DNA of 34,383 bases from contig CAMDDY010000004.1 of the NCBI GenBank assembly GCA_945893125.1, forward strand, positions 1 to 34,383, given 5' to 3'. The notes under the pieces are model-generated. The model was given only the letters and a program-made list of their open reading frames with translations, was not told the DNA's origin and made no database searches. Of this stretch, positions 16,505 through 25,850 are shown in pieces (within the stretch, counting starts at the first letter, position 1; each line of letters starts with the position of its first letter). Source of the DNA: Bordetella parapertussis (lineage in GTDB: Bacteria > Pseudomonadota > Gammaproteobacteria > Burkholderiales > SG8-41). A program made the translations under genes and the position numbers.

Positions 16505-17095
16505 ATGCATTGGCTGATCAAATGCCGCGCCAAACCCGCAATTGACGAATTGCGCGTGGCCACATTGCCCGCACATACCCGATTTCTCGACGGATATCCC
16601 GAAGTCACCTGGTATTCGGGGCCGCTCTTTACCGACGACAACAAAAACGCCATCGGCAGCCTGCGGCTCATAGAGTTTCCGGATCGGGCTGCGGCACAGG
16701 CTTATATCAACGCCGACCCTTACACCAAGGCCGGCATATTTCAGTCGATCAGCATCGAGCGCTGGAAGCCCACGTTCAACGTACGGCAACGCGACTACCC
16801 GCGCAAAAAAGACACGATGCAGTTCGTGATCCACGCCCATGACAAAGCCGATGGCGCCGCACGCCGCGTGCCGCTGCGCGAGGCGCAACACGCGTATCTG
16901 GATCGTCACCCGCACCTCTACATTGCGCGCGGCCCGCTGCTCGACGACGAAGGCAAACACATGATCGGCAGCCTCATCATGATCGACGTCGCCAACAAAG
17001 CCGAGGCGGACGCGTTCTGGGCGGGGCTACCGTTTAATCGCGGCGGTGTTTACGAGCGGGCGACGATGGAGCGCTGGCGGTTTGGGCATGTGTAG
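16505..17095 (+). CDS. Tandem-duplicated YciI-like domain protein
   Basis: 196 aa; two similar halves: MHWLIKCRAKPAIDELRVATLPAHTRFLDGYPEVTWYSGPLFTDDNKNAIGSLRLIEFPDRAAAQAYINADPYTKAGIFQSISIERW and MQFVIHAHDKADGAARRVPLREAQHAYLDRHPHLYIARGPLLDDEGKHMIGSLIMIDVANKAEADAFWAGLPFNRGGVYERATMERW. AAGGAG-type SD upstream. Confidence 0.82.
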   Translation: MHWLIKCRAKPAIDELRVATLPAHTRFLDGYPEVTWYSGPLFTDDNKNAIGSLRLIEFPDRAAAQAYINADPYTKAGIFQSISIERWKPTFNVRQRDYPRKKDTMQFVIHAHDKADGAARRVPLREAQHAYLDRHPHLYIARGPLLDDEGKHMIGSLIMIDVANKAEADAFWAGLPFNRGGVYERATMERWRFGHV

Positions 17096-17152
17096 TTCGT
17101 AGGGCGTCAATCGCCGTGGGCATTGCGCGCTCGTCGCTCGGTCACGCCAAAC

Positions 17153-17176
17153 GGCGCAATGCGCTTCGATTGCGCC
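17153..17176. repeat. Palindrome GGCGCAAT-GCGCTTCG-ATTGCGCC
   Basis: Perfect 8-bp arms with an 8-nt loop, upstream of the OGT-like gene. Confidence 0.8.
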
Positions 17177-17343
17177 CTCGCGCTTTTCTGCCGATGCTTT
17201 CGGAAGGTCTGTATCCAGATTAGACAAACGCGCCCCCGAGAAAGTGTCAGGCTGAGTTTGCAATATAGAAGTGCAAGCCAAGGCGACGGACCGATATTAA
17301 AATACATTATTGCAGACAGCCCATTGAAAAGCATAAGTTGCCC

Positions 17344-19884
17344 ATGAAAATCAGCTTCAGAAATTTGTTTAAGCCGAAGACCGCAGTACCCCTACTTAGC
17401 CTCGAAAACGCACAGCTCAGATTGAATGAAGGATTGGCTTTGCATCAACAAGGTCAATTGGCGCAAGCGAAAGCTATTTACGAGCAGGTGCTTGGCGTGC
17501 AACCTTCGCATTTTGACGCACTGCACTTGTTGGGCGTCATCTCGTATCAAACCGGAGAATCCCAGCGCGCATTGGACCTGATCGGGAAGGCGATTGCCGT
17601 GAATCCCCGCGAAGCCGCTGCTTACGGCAATCGCGGCACCGTGCTGAAAGCACTCGGCAGATGGGATGAGGCGCTCGCAAGCTACGAGCAGGGGATTGCG
17701 CTCCAAGCGGACAATGCGGAATTTTTCAACAACCGGGGCATCGTACTAAAGCAGCTAAAGCGGTTTGAAGATGCGCTCGCAAGTTACGAACGCGCCATCC
17801 AGCTAAAACATGACTATGCGGAGGCTTACAACTACCGCGGCAATGTGCTGCGGGAAATCAATCGGGCAGACGAAGCGCTCGCCAGTTATGACCAGGCCAT
17901 CAAAATCAAAATTGACTACGCCGAGGCCTACAACAATCGTGCCGTCCTGTTGCACCAACTCAAACAGTTAGAAGATGCGATTGCAAGCTACACGCAGGCC
18001 ATTACGATCAAGGCGGACTACGCCGAGGCCTGTAAAAATAGGGGCATGGCGCTGCAAGCGCTGGGGCGGCTAGAGGAGGCGCTCGAAAGTTACGGCCAAG
18101 CCATTGCGCTGAATGCCGACGATGCGGCGGCACATAACAACCGCGGCGCTACGCTCCACGGGATGCGGCGTTGGAAAGAGGCGCTGGAGAGCTATGATAA
18201 AGCCATAGCGTGTAGCGTGGATCATGCGGAGGCGCATAACAATCGCGGTGTCACGCTGCAAGAGATGCAGCGTTGGGAAGACGCGCTGAAAAGTTATGAT
18301 ACGGCCATAGCGCTAAAGACGGAATATGCAGAAGCGCATAATAATCGGGGCGTTACGCTGCAAGCGATGAAGCGTTGGGATGCGGCGCTCAAAAGCTACG
18401 AACAGGCGATTGCGATTAGCGCCGATTATGCTTATGCCCGCATCAATCGTGGCGTTTTGCTGCAAGAGATGAAACGCTTTGACGAGGCGCTGGCAAGTTT
18501 TAGTCAGGTCATGACTATCGCGCCTCACCACGAGTTTATGTTAGGCACGTTGCTGCACTCAAAGATGCACATGTGTAACTGGGAAAACCACGGGGAGGAC
18601 GCAAACCGTCTGGAGGCACAAGTCAGAAGTGGTAAGAAGGTATCCGATTGCCTGCCCATACTGGCCATTTCCGGCTCGCCGGATATTCAGCGACTGGCAG
18701 CGGAGATATGGATTAATGAGAAATTTCCTGAAAACAGATCGCTGGGTGTCATAGCCAAACACGCCAGGTCAAACAGGATTCGCGTTGGGTACTTTTCCGC
18801 TGATTTCAATATGCATGCGGTTTCGCTTCTGACCGCAGCACTCTTTGAAACTCATGATAGAGGCCAATTTGAGATTTACGCGTTTGATTTTGGACGCAAA
18901 GATAAAGATGACATGACAACAAGGCTCGAATCCGCGTTTGATCATTTTATTGACTGTAAATCCCGCACGGACGAGGAAATCGCAGGTACTGCAAGAAAGC
19001 TGAATATTGACATCGCGGTTGATCTGGGCGGCTTTACCAGAGATTCACGCCCTGGCATTTTCTCTTACAGGGCGGCGCCGATCCAGCTTGGGTATTTGGG
19101 GTTTCCGGCCACGATGGGCGCACCGTATATGGATTACCTGGTGGCTGACAGGATTGTTATCCCGGAGCAGTTAGTTAACGGCTACACCGAAAAGATAGCG
19201 TATTTGCCTTGTTATCAGGTAAACGACAATAAAAAAGAAATTTCCGAAAGAACCTTTACGCGGCAGGAGCTCGGCTTGCCCGATTCCGGTTTCGTTTTTT
19301 GCTGTTTAAATAATAACTACAAAATAACGCCTGATGTATTTAAAGGGTGGATGAATATTTTGAAAGCGGTGGATGGCAGTGTCTTGTGGTTGTTAAAAGA
19401 CAATGCATGGGCGGGGGAGAATCTGTTGAAAGCGGCGGAAACATGCGGCATTGATCCCCGCAGGATGGTGTTTTCCCGCAGGATGAAACTGCCGGATTAT
19501 TTGGCAAGTTATCGGACAGCCAATTTGTTTTTGGATACTTTGCCATTCAACGCGGGGACGACCGCAAGCGACGCGCTTTGGGCCGGTCTGCCCGTGTTGA
19601 CTTGTATGGGCGAGGCATTTGCCGGCCGGATGGCGGGTAGTCTGCTGCATGCGATTGGTTTGCCCGAGCTTATAACGCACACCCAGGCAGAGTACGAGTC
19701 GACCGCAATCGAACTGGCCACTCACCCGCAAAAGCTTGTGGCAATCCGGGAGAAATTAAAGAAAAACAGGCTGACTACGCCGTTGTTTGATACAAAAAGT
19801 TTTACCCTGAATTTGGAATCAGCCTACACGCAAATGTACGAGCGTTATATGGCGGATTTGCCCCCGGATCATATACAGGTATAA
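17344..19884 (+). CDS. TPR-repeat O-GlcNAc transferase-like protein (GT41 family)
   Basis: About 846 aa; 11 consecutive 34-aa TPRs (about 17407-18528), then a GT41 domain: RVGYFSADFNMHAVSLL, GYLGFPATMGAPYMDYLVAD, FCCLNNNYKITPDVF, FLDTLPFNAGTTASDALWAGLPVLTCMGEAFAGRMAGSLL. ATG at 17338 is an alternative start. Confidence 0.93.
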   Translation: MKISFRNLFKPKTAVPLLSLENAQLRLNEGLALHQQGQLAQAKAIYEQVLGVQPSHFDALHLLGVISYQTGESQRALDLIGKAIAVNPREAAAYGNRGTVLKALGRWDEALASYEQGIALQADNAEFFNNRGIVLKQLKRFEDALASYERAIQLKHDYAEAYNYRGNVLREINRADEALASYDQAIKIKIDYAEAYNNRAVLLHQLKQLEDAIASYTQAITIKADYAEACKNRGMALQALGRLEEALESYGQAIALNADDAAAHNNRGATLHGMRRWKEALESYDKAIACSVDHAEAHNNRGVTLQEMQRWEDALKSYDTAIALKTEYAEAHNNRGVTLQAMKRWDAALKSYEQAIAISADYAYARINRGVLLQEMKRFDEALASFSQVMTIAPHHEFMLGTLLHSKMHMCNWENHGEDANRLEAQVRSGKKVSDCLPILAISGSPDIQRLAAEIWINEKFPENRSLGVIAKHARSNRIRVGYFSADFNMHAVSLLTAALFETHDRGQFEIYAFDFGRKDKDDMTTRLESAFDHFIDCKSRTDEEIAGTARKLNIDIAVDLGGFTRDSRPGIFSYRAAPIQLGYLGFPATMGAPYMDYLVADRIVIPEQLVNGYTEKIAYLPCYQVNDNKKEISERTFTRQELGLPDSGFVFCCLNNNYKITPDVFKGWMNILKAVDGSVLWLLKDNAWAGENLLKAAETCGIDPRRMVFSRRMKLPDYLASYRTANLFLDTLPFNAGTTASDALWAGLPVLTCMGEAFAGRMAGSLLHAIGLPELITHTQAEYESTAIELATHPQKLVAIREKLKKNRLTTPLFDTKSFTLNLESAYTQMYERYMADLPPDHIQV

Positions 19885-19969
19885 CGGGCCGGACGTGAGC
19901 GTGCGCCTGCTTGGCGGACACTAAGGAGGTAGAAATTTTCTGAAAAAATAAATGTGGCGCGCGCGCTTT

Positions 19970-21058
19970 TTATCGCGCCAGCCGCACCGTCTCCCCCGTC
20001 TCCACCGCCTCCTCGATCGCCAGCGTCACCTCCAGATTACTCCGCGCTTCTTGCGGCGTGGTGAGCGCACAAGGTTTGCCGGTGGCCGCATAGTCGAGCC
20101 AGTTACGCGTTTCGCTCGCCAGCGGCCCCCAGAATTCGCCGCCGGCCCAGTCGCCCGGTGCGCTGCTGCCGAGGAAGGCCATGTTCACACTGACCTCGGG
20201 CAGGTAGATGTGCGGAATACTTTTTTCGGTGTAGAGCAACTGTTCCATGTGGTCGTCGTCGATCAGCAGCACGCCGTCTTTGCCGATGATTTCGATGCGG
20301 CCGCAGTAGCCGAGCGACGGGTATTTTTCCGGCAGGGCGAAGCTCACATTGCAGTTGACCAGCGCACCGTCAGCCAGTGTGAGCACGGCGAAGGTGACGT
20401 CGTCGCAATCGTAACCGACGTCACGAATCACGCCTTTTTGCCCGCGCGCCCACACTTCGGTTACCGGGTTATTGGGCAACCACCAGTTCACAAAATCGAT
20501 GTAGTAGGTGAGCGAATCGACGACCGGTGTTGCGCCTGGATCGCGTTTTAACATCGCGAACACCTGCGCGCGCGAGTTGTAGAGACGCGCGGAGATGCCG
20601 GTGATCGTGCCCAGCCTGCCCTGCACGATTTGTTCTTTCGCCAGCATATAGCGGCGCTTGAAACGGCGGCTGTAGCCCACGTGCAGGCTGCCCTGGCTGG
20701 ACGCCAGCGCGCGCAAAATCGCATCGGCGTCTTCGAGTTTCAGCGCGATGGGTTTTTCCACCAGCACTTTTTTGCCGAGTGCCAGTGCCATCAGCACGGC
20801 TTCGGTGTGTTCGTGTTCGCTGGTGGAAACGATCACGGTGTTCACTGACGGGTGTTCGATGGCTTCGCGGTTGCTGGCCGCTACGAACTGCGCGCCGGCT
20901 TTGTCGGCCAGCGCTTGCGCGGCGTCACGCTTTAAGTCAGCAACGGCGATAAAGTTCACCGCCGGGTGCTGTGCCGCGAGGCGCGCGCGCATGGTGCCGA
21001 TGCGGCCCGCGCCGATGACGGCGATGCCGAGTTGTTGGCGTTGTAGTGTGTTTGTCAC
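19970..21058 (-). CDS. Gfo/Idh/MocA family oxidoreductase
   Basis: 362 aa; LGIAVIGAGRIGTMRARLAAQHPAVNFIAVADL, GKKVLVEKPIALKLEDADAI, HVGYSRRFKRRY. Confidence 0.92.
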   Translation of the reverse strand: MTNTLQRQQLGIAVIGAGRIGTMRARLAAQHPAVNFIAVADLKRDAAQALADKAGAQFVAASNREAIEHPSVNTVIVSTSEHEHTEAVLMALALGKKVLVEKPIALKLEDADAILRALASSQGSLHVGYSRRFKRRYMLAKEQIVQGRLGTITGISARLYNSRAQVFAMLKRDPGATPVVDSLTYYIDFVNWWLPNNPVTEVWARGQKGVIRDVGYDCDDVTFAVLTLADGALVNCNVSFALPEKYPSLGYCGRIEIIGKDGVLLIDDDHMEQLLYTEKSIPHIYLPEVSVNMAFLGSSAPGDWAGGEFWGPLASETRNWLDYAATGKPCALTTPQEARSNLEVTLAIEEAVETGETVRLAR

Positions 21059-21131
21059 GGATGCCCATCCCCAATAGGGTGTTTAAGAAAATCATTGTAG
21101 CGCTGTCGCAGCTTGATGGCACAATCACCCC

Positions 21132-22070
21132 ATGCGCACACTCGATATTCAGGGCCATCGCGGCGCGCGCGGCCTGTTGCCTGAAAACACGCTGCCTGCT
21201 TTTGCGCGTGCATTGTCCATTGGCGTCACCACGCTGGAACTCGATTGTGCGATCACGCGCGACGGCGTGGTGGTGGTGAGTCACGATTCGACGCTGAACC
21301 CGGAAATAACGCGTGGCGCCGGGAACGCAACTGAGGGCCGATGGATCACGCACTCGGATCGCGCGATTTCACAATTCACCTTCGACGAACTGCTTCAATT
21401 TGATGTGGGGCGCATTGATCCGGCGTCGGATTACGCTCAGCGCTTTGCGCATCAGCAGGCGGTTGACGGCACGCGCATGCCGAAACTGGAAGAGGTATTC
21501 GCGCTGGCGCGACGCGCGGGCAACAAAACGGTGCGCTTTAACATCGAAACCAAGATTTCTCCGTTGCATCCGGAACGCACGGTTGCACCGGATGCGTTTG
21601 CAAAATCGTTAATCGATGTGATACGGCGCTGTCAGGTGCAGGACCGCGCGGTGGTGCAATCCTTCGACTGGCGCACACTGGCAGTGGTGCAGCGCGAGGC
21701 CGCTGAAATTCAAACCGTGTACCTCACCGCGCAGCAAACTTTCATGGACAACATTCTCGCGCACGAAACGTCGTCACCGTGGAATGCCGGGCGGCATGTC
21801 AGCCAGTTCAACGGCTCGGTGCCGCGCATGGTCAAGGCCGCCGGCGGCGCGATCTGGTCGCCGTGTTCCCATGATGTCGATGCCGCGTGCGTGGCGGACG
21901 CGCACGTGCTGGGATTAGCCGTGGTGGTGTGGACGGTAAACACCGAAGCCGACATGCGCCGCATGATTGCGCTCGGCGTAGATGGCCTCATCAGCGATTA
22001 CCCCGATGTGTTGCGCCGTGTGGCCGGCGAGTTGGGCTTTGCGTTGCCGCCGTCAACGCCGATGGCGTAA
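21132..22070 (+). CDS. Glycerophosphodiester phosphodiesterase family protein
   Basis: 312 aa; GHRGARGLLPENTLPAFARALSIGVTTLELDCAITRDGVVVVSHD, FNIETKISP, VVVWTVNTEADMRRMIALGVDGLISDYPDVL. Confidence 0.93.
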   Translation: MRTLDIQGHRGARGLLPENTLPAFARALSIGVTTLELDCAITRDGVVVVSHDSTLNPEITRGAGNATEGRWITHSDRAISQFTFDELLQFDVGRIDPASDYAQRFAHQQAVDGTRMPKLEEVFALARRAGNKTVRFNIETKISPLHPERTVAPDAFAKSLIDVIRRCQVQDRAVVQSFDWRTLAVVQREAAEIQTVYLTAQQTFMDNILAHETSSPWNAGRHVSQFNGSVPRMVKAAGGAIWSPCSHDVDAACVADAHVLGLAVVVWTVNTEADMRRMIALGVDGLISDYPDVLRRVAGELGFALPPSTPMA

Positions 22071-22135
22071 GCCGCCGCCGGCGTAAAGTTCAGGGTACGG
22101 GCTTGTGATGGACACTGCACCGGGGTTCGGCTAAA

Positions 22136-22166
22136 TTGCAATTCCCTCCTGTGGTTTGTGTATAGT
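22136..22166 (+). promoter_or_regulatory. Possible sigma70-type promoter (TTGCAA / TATAGT) upstream of the first MmgE/PrpD gene
   Basis: TTGCAA 22136-22141 and TATAGT 22161-22166, 19-nt spacer; suboptimal. Confidence 0.3.
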
Positions 22167-22214
22167 AACTATTTGTTTTTAAACAACAATTTCAACCTAA
22201 ATGAAAGGGTGATT

Positions 22215-23609
22215 GTGAGTCACGCCGCCTTCAAGGAAGTATTGCCATTGCTCGGCCGCGCTGCTGCCGGTTTGCGATTCGAGGATCTACCGCCCAACAC
22301 CGTCATGCGCGTCAAGCAGCGGGTGCTCGATACCATCGGCTGTCTGGTCGCCGGCTACGACGCGGGTATCGCGACTGAAATGCGTGATTACATCGCCGCG
22401 CAAGGCGGCGCGCCCGAGGCCACGCTGTTGCCGGGCGGGCAAAAAACCACGGTGTCGCATGTGTGCATGGCGCACGCGACGTACATGCACGGACTGGAGC
22501 TGACCGACGCCGCGCCGCGCGGCACCTGCCATCCGGGTAATGAAGTGGTGCCGCCCGCGCTTGCGGTGGCGGAAAAACTCGGCCGCAGTGGTAAAGACGT
22601 GCTCACCGCAGTGGTCGCCGGTTACGAAATCGAAATCCGTTTTGGCCGCGCGCTGTTTCCCAGCGCGTTTTATCGCGGCTGGTGGACGCCGGGGCTGTTC
22701 GGCGGCATCGGCGCGGCGGTGGCCACCGCGCACCTGATGAAGCTCTCGCCCACGCAGATGGACAACGCGATCGGCATTGCGCTGAACTTGCTGCCCACCG
22801 CCATGGCGCGCGCCAACGAAGAGGGCGAAAGCATCAAATGGCTGATCGGCGGGCAATCCTGCACCGCAGGCGTCCTGGCGGCGGAAATGGCCGCGCGCGG
22901 CGTTAAAGGCATGCGTGACGTGATCGGCGGCTGGCTGCCGGTGCTGGCGAACGAATCATGGCCCGAGCGCCTGACCGATACCGTGACCGATGACGCTAAA
23001 TTCACCTACTGGGAAGTGGCGGACGGCATCGTCACCAAGCACTACTCGACCGTGGGGCCGCTCACCGCCGCACTCGATGCAACCTTTGATCTCATTCAGG
23101 CGCACAAGTTGAAGGCGGATGACATCGTTGAAATCCAGATCGACGCGATGAAGCGCACCGCGGTGTTTAACACCGTACACCCGGCAAACGACGTGTCCGC
23201 CCGCGCGAGTCTGCCGTTCTGTATCGCGGTGGCCGTGGTCAAACAGGATCGCGCGCTGCTGGTGGGGCCGGCGTTCACGCCGGAATACCTGAAGGATCCG
23301 GTGATCCGCGCCAACGCCAGCAAGGTCAAGATTATCGAAAACGAGGACTACGAGCGCCAGTACCCGGCGAAGAGCCTCGCGCGCGTCACGCTCAAGCTCA
23401 AGAACGGCAAGTCCGTGTCCGCCGAGGTCGACCGCAGCGAGCGTGGCCGCTATCTCACGCCCACCGACGCGGATATCGAAGACAAGGTGCGCCTGATCGC
23501 CACTCGCGCCCTCGGCAAAGGCAAGACGGACCAGTTGGTGGCGCTGGGCCAGCGCTTTGAGTCGCTGCCGGATATGAAGGGACTGATGGACGTGCTTCGC
23601 GTCGCGTAG
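22215..23609 (+). CDS. MmgE/PrpD family protein (copy 1)
   Basis: RVKQRVLDTIGCLVAGYDAG, HGLELTDAAPRGTCHPGNEVVPPALAVAEKLGRSGKDVLTAVVAGYEIEIRFGRAL, GGWLPVLANES. GTG 22215 preferred over ATG 22158 because AAAGGGTG sits just upstream and the extra N-terminus is atypical. Confidence 0.9.
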   Translation: MSHAAFKEVLPLLGRAAAGLRFEDLPPNTVMRVKQRVLDTIGCLVAGYDAGIATEMRDYIAAQGGAPEATLLPGGQKTTVSHVCMAHATYMHGLELTDAAPRGTCHPGNEVVPPALAVAEKLGRSGKDVLTAVVAGYEIEIRFGRALFPSAFYRGWWTPGLFGGIGAAVATAHLMKLSPTQMDNAIGIALNLLPTAMARANEEGESIKWLIGGQSCTAGVLAAEMAARGVKGMRDVIGGWLPVLANESWPERLTDTVTDDAKFTYWEVADGIVTKHYSTVGPLTAALDATFDLIQAHKLKADDIVEIQIDAMKRTAVFNTVHPANDVSARASLPFCIAVAVVKQDRALLVGPAFTPEYLKDPVIRANASKVKIIENEDYERQYPAKSLARVTLKLKNGKSVSAEVDRSERGRYLTPTDADIEDKVRLIATRALGKGKTDQLVALGQRFESLPDMKGLMDVLRVA

Positions 23610-23680
23610 GCTGCGCGCATGATGTTTTAATTCCCGCCGCTTCAACGGCATAGGTATGAACACATCTTCACAAGCTCCTT

Positions 23681-23703
23681 CCCCCCTTGCGGGGGGTTTC
23701 TTT
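23681..23703 (+). terminator. Rho-independent-like terminator after MmgE/PrpD copy 1
   Basis: CCCCCC TTGC GGGGGG followed by TTTCTTT. Confidence 0.7.
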
Positions 23704-23759
23704 GGAATGCGTAGATACCCATGCCCTGAAGTAGAACGAGCACTTTAGGAGGCACCACC

Positions 23760-25151
23760 ATGGATCCCAAACACGCCAAATTTATCAGCGGCCAGTTCGC
23801 GCAATACGCGGCGAACCTGCGCTACGATGAGTTACCCGAAGACGTGAAGAAGCTCGCCCACTTGGTGCTGCTCGACACGCTGGGTTGCGCGATGGCGGGC
23901 GCGGGCACCGAAGAGGTAGCGCAAATCCGCCGCGCCATGACGCAAGCCAATGGCAGTGGTACCCCTGGTGGCGACGCCATGTTTTGGGGCACCCATGACA
24001 AAGCGCCGTTGCCGCTGGCCGCACTGGCCAATGGTGCTGCGGTACACGCGCGCGAGATCGACGACTTCGGCGGCTGTGCGCATTCTGGTTCCGTGGTGAT
24101 TCCCGCCGCGCTCGGCATGGCCGCGCGCGTGGGCGCCAGCGGGCGTGATTTGCTCACCGCCATCGTGATCGGCTACGACATCGCGCGCCGCGCGATGGAT
24201 GGTGGCGGCGGCTATCAGGCGATGAAAGATCGCGGCTGGCATTCCACCAGCACCTGCGGCGGCTTCGGCGCGGCAGCGGCGGCGGGCCGCCTGCTGGGGC
24301 TGAACGCGCAGCGACTGCAATGGGCGCTGGGCTACGCCGGCAGCAACGCGGGCGGCACCTGGGCGTATATCCCCGAAGGCGCGATGAGCAAGCGCGTGCA
24401 TCCGGGTTTCGCCGCCCATACCGGCATCATCGCCGCCTATCTCGCCGCCAATGATGTCACCGGCCCGGCGAGTATTTTTGAAGCGCCGTGGGGCGGCTAC
24501 TATCCGACGTATGTGCCGGGTGTGGCCACGCCGGAAGCAGCCACGCGTGACCTCGGCAGCGACTTCCGCATACGGTTGGTCGGTTTCAAACCCTATGCCG
24601 CGTGCCGCGGCATCCACAGCAGCGTCGATGTCATGCTCGACTTGCGCCGCAAGCACAACGTGCGCGCCGCCGACGTGAAACAAGTGACCGTGCGCGGCAG
24701 CCCCACGCATATGAAGCAGCTCGCCAAGCAGGATGTACAGACCCTGCTCGACGCGCAGATGAGCCTGCCCTACAGCATCGCGGTATCACTTACCAGTGGC
24801 GGCGCGATGCTCGATCAATACACCCCCGATGCGCTGAAGCGCCCCGACGTGCGCGATCTCGCCAGGCGCGTGCATCTCAAGCTTGAACCTTCGGTCGCCA
24901 ACGGTGACGAGCCGTATCTCGATGTGGAGCTTAACGACGGCCGCGTGCTCACTGACCGCGTGCTGATCGCGCGCGGCGACAGTGAAAACCCGCTCTCCGA
25001 AAACGAACTGCGCGCGAAATTCCGTACCGCTGCCGCCGCCACGCTCGACGCCGCGCAAATCGCGCAACTCGAAGACACGGTGATGCGCGCCGCCGGCCTG
25101 GCTGACAGCCGCGAGATCACGGCGCTGCTCGCGCCACGCGCACGCGCGTAG
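23760..25151 (+). CDS. MmgE/PrpD family protein (copy 2)
   Basis: 463 aa; KKLAHLVLLDTLGCAMAGAGTEEVAQIRRAM, NGAAVHAREIDDFGGCAHSGSVVIPAALGMAARVGASGRDLLTAIVIGYDIARRAM. AGGAGGC SD upstream. Confidence 0.92.
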   Translation: MDPKHAKFISGQFAQYAANLRYDELPEDVKKLAHLVLLDTLGCAMAGAGTEEVAQIRRAMTQANGSGTPGGDAMFWGTHDKAPLPLAALANGAAVHAREIDDFGGCAHSGSVVIPAALGMAARVGASGRDLLTAIVIGYDIARRAMDGGGGYQAMKDRGWHSTSTCGGFGAAAAAGRLLGLNAQRLQWALGYAGSNAGGTWAYIPEGAMSKRVHPGFAAHTGIIAAYLAANDVTGPASIFEAPWGGYYPTYVPGVATPEAATRDLGSDFRIRLVGFKPYAACRGIHSSVDVMLDLRRKHNVRAADVKQVTVRGSPTHMKQLAKQDVQTLLDAQMSLPYSIAVSLTSGGAMLDQYTPDALKRPDVRDLARRVHLKLEPSVANGDEPYLDVELNDGRVLTDRVLIARGDSENPLSENELRAKFRTAAAATLDAAQIAQLEDTVMRAAGLADSREITALLAPRARA

Positions 25152-25210
25152 AATCACTCTTTTTCGCACTCCGCGTTCTTATCGCGGCAACCCTGACCAG
25201 AGGTAACTCC

Positions 25211-25825
25211 ATGCAACTACTCGGCTCTCCCGGCAGCCCCTATGCGCGCAAGGCGCGTATCGCCATGCTGGAAAAAAACATGAAATGCGAATTCATCGCC
25301 GACCGCCCCTCCAACCCCGGCTCGCAGGTGCCCAAGCACAACCCGCTCGGCAAGGTGCCGGTGCTGGTGCGCGACGATGGCCGCGCGCTGTACGATTCGG
25401 TGGTGATCGTCGAATACTTTGACCATCTCGGCGCGGGGCCGAAACTGGTGCCGCAGACATTCGAGGACCGCATCGAGGTCAAGCGCCTCGAAGCCCTGGG
25501 CGACGGCATCACCGACTGCATCGTGGCGCTGACGCACGACTCGCGCTTTACCGACACGTGCGATCAAAGCGCCGACTGGTATCAAAAGCAACTGCAAAAA
25601 ATCGAGCGCGGCCTTGCCACGCTGCAAAGCGATATCGGCGCGCGGGAGTTTTGTTTTGGCAGCGCGTTCACACTGGGCGATATCTCGGCGGGCTGCGCGC
25701 TGGGTTATCTTGACCGCGCTTACGGCGGCTTCGACTGGCGCGGCAAATATCCTGAACTGAAACGTTACTCAGACAAACTGTTTGCCCGCGCGTCTTTTGC
25801 CGCCACCTTGCCGCCGAAGGGATAA
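25211..25825 (+). CDS. Glutathione S-transferase family protein
   Basis: 204 aa; MQLLGSPGSPYARKARIAMLEKNMKCEFI, NPLGKVPVLVRDDGRALYDSVVIVEYFDHLG. Confidence 0.92.
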   Translation: MQLLGSPGSPYARKARIAMLEKNMKCEFIADRPSNPGSQVPKHNPLGKVPVLVRDDGRALYDSVVIVEYFDHLGAGPKLVPQTFEDRIEVKRLEALGDGITDCIVALTHDSRFTDTCDQSADWYQKQLQKIERGLATLQSDIGAREFCFGSAFTLGDISAGCALGYLDRAYGGFDWRGKYPELKRYSDKLFARASFAATLPPKG

Positions 25826-25850
25826 CCCGAGGGCGGCATTGTTTAACTAT

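Noticed and set aside
17407-18528. Possible CRISPR-like or satellite array due to 102-bp periodicity
   Set aside because: The periodicity is coding (34-aa TPR units) in an uninterrupted frame.
23832-24710. 292-aa minus-strand ORF opposite MmgE/PrpD copy 2
   Set aside because: Shadow ORF; the plus strand has clear PrpD-family motifs.
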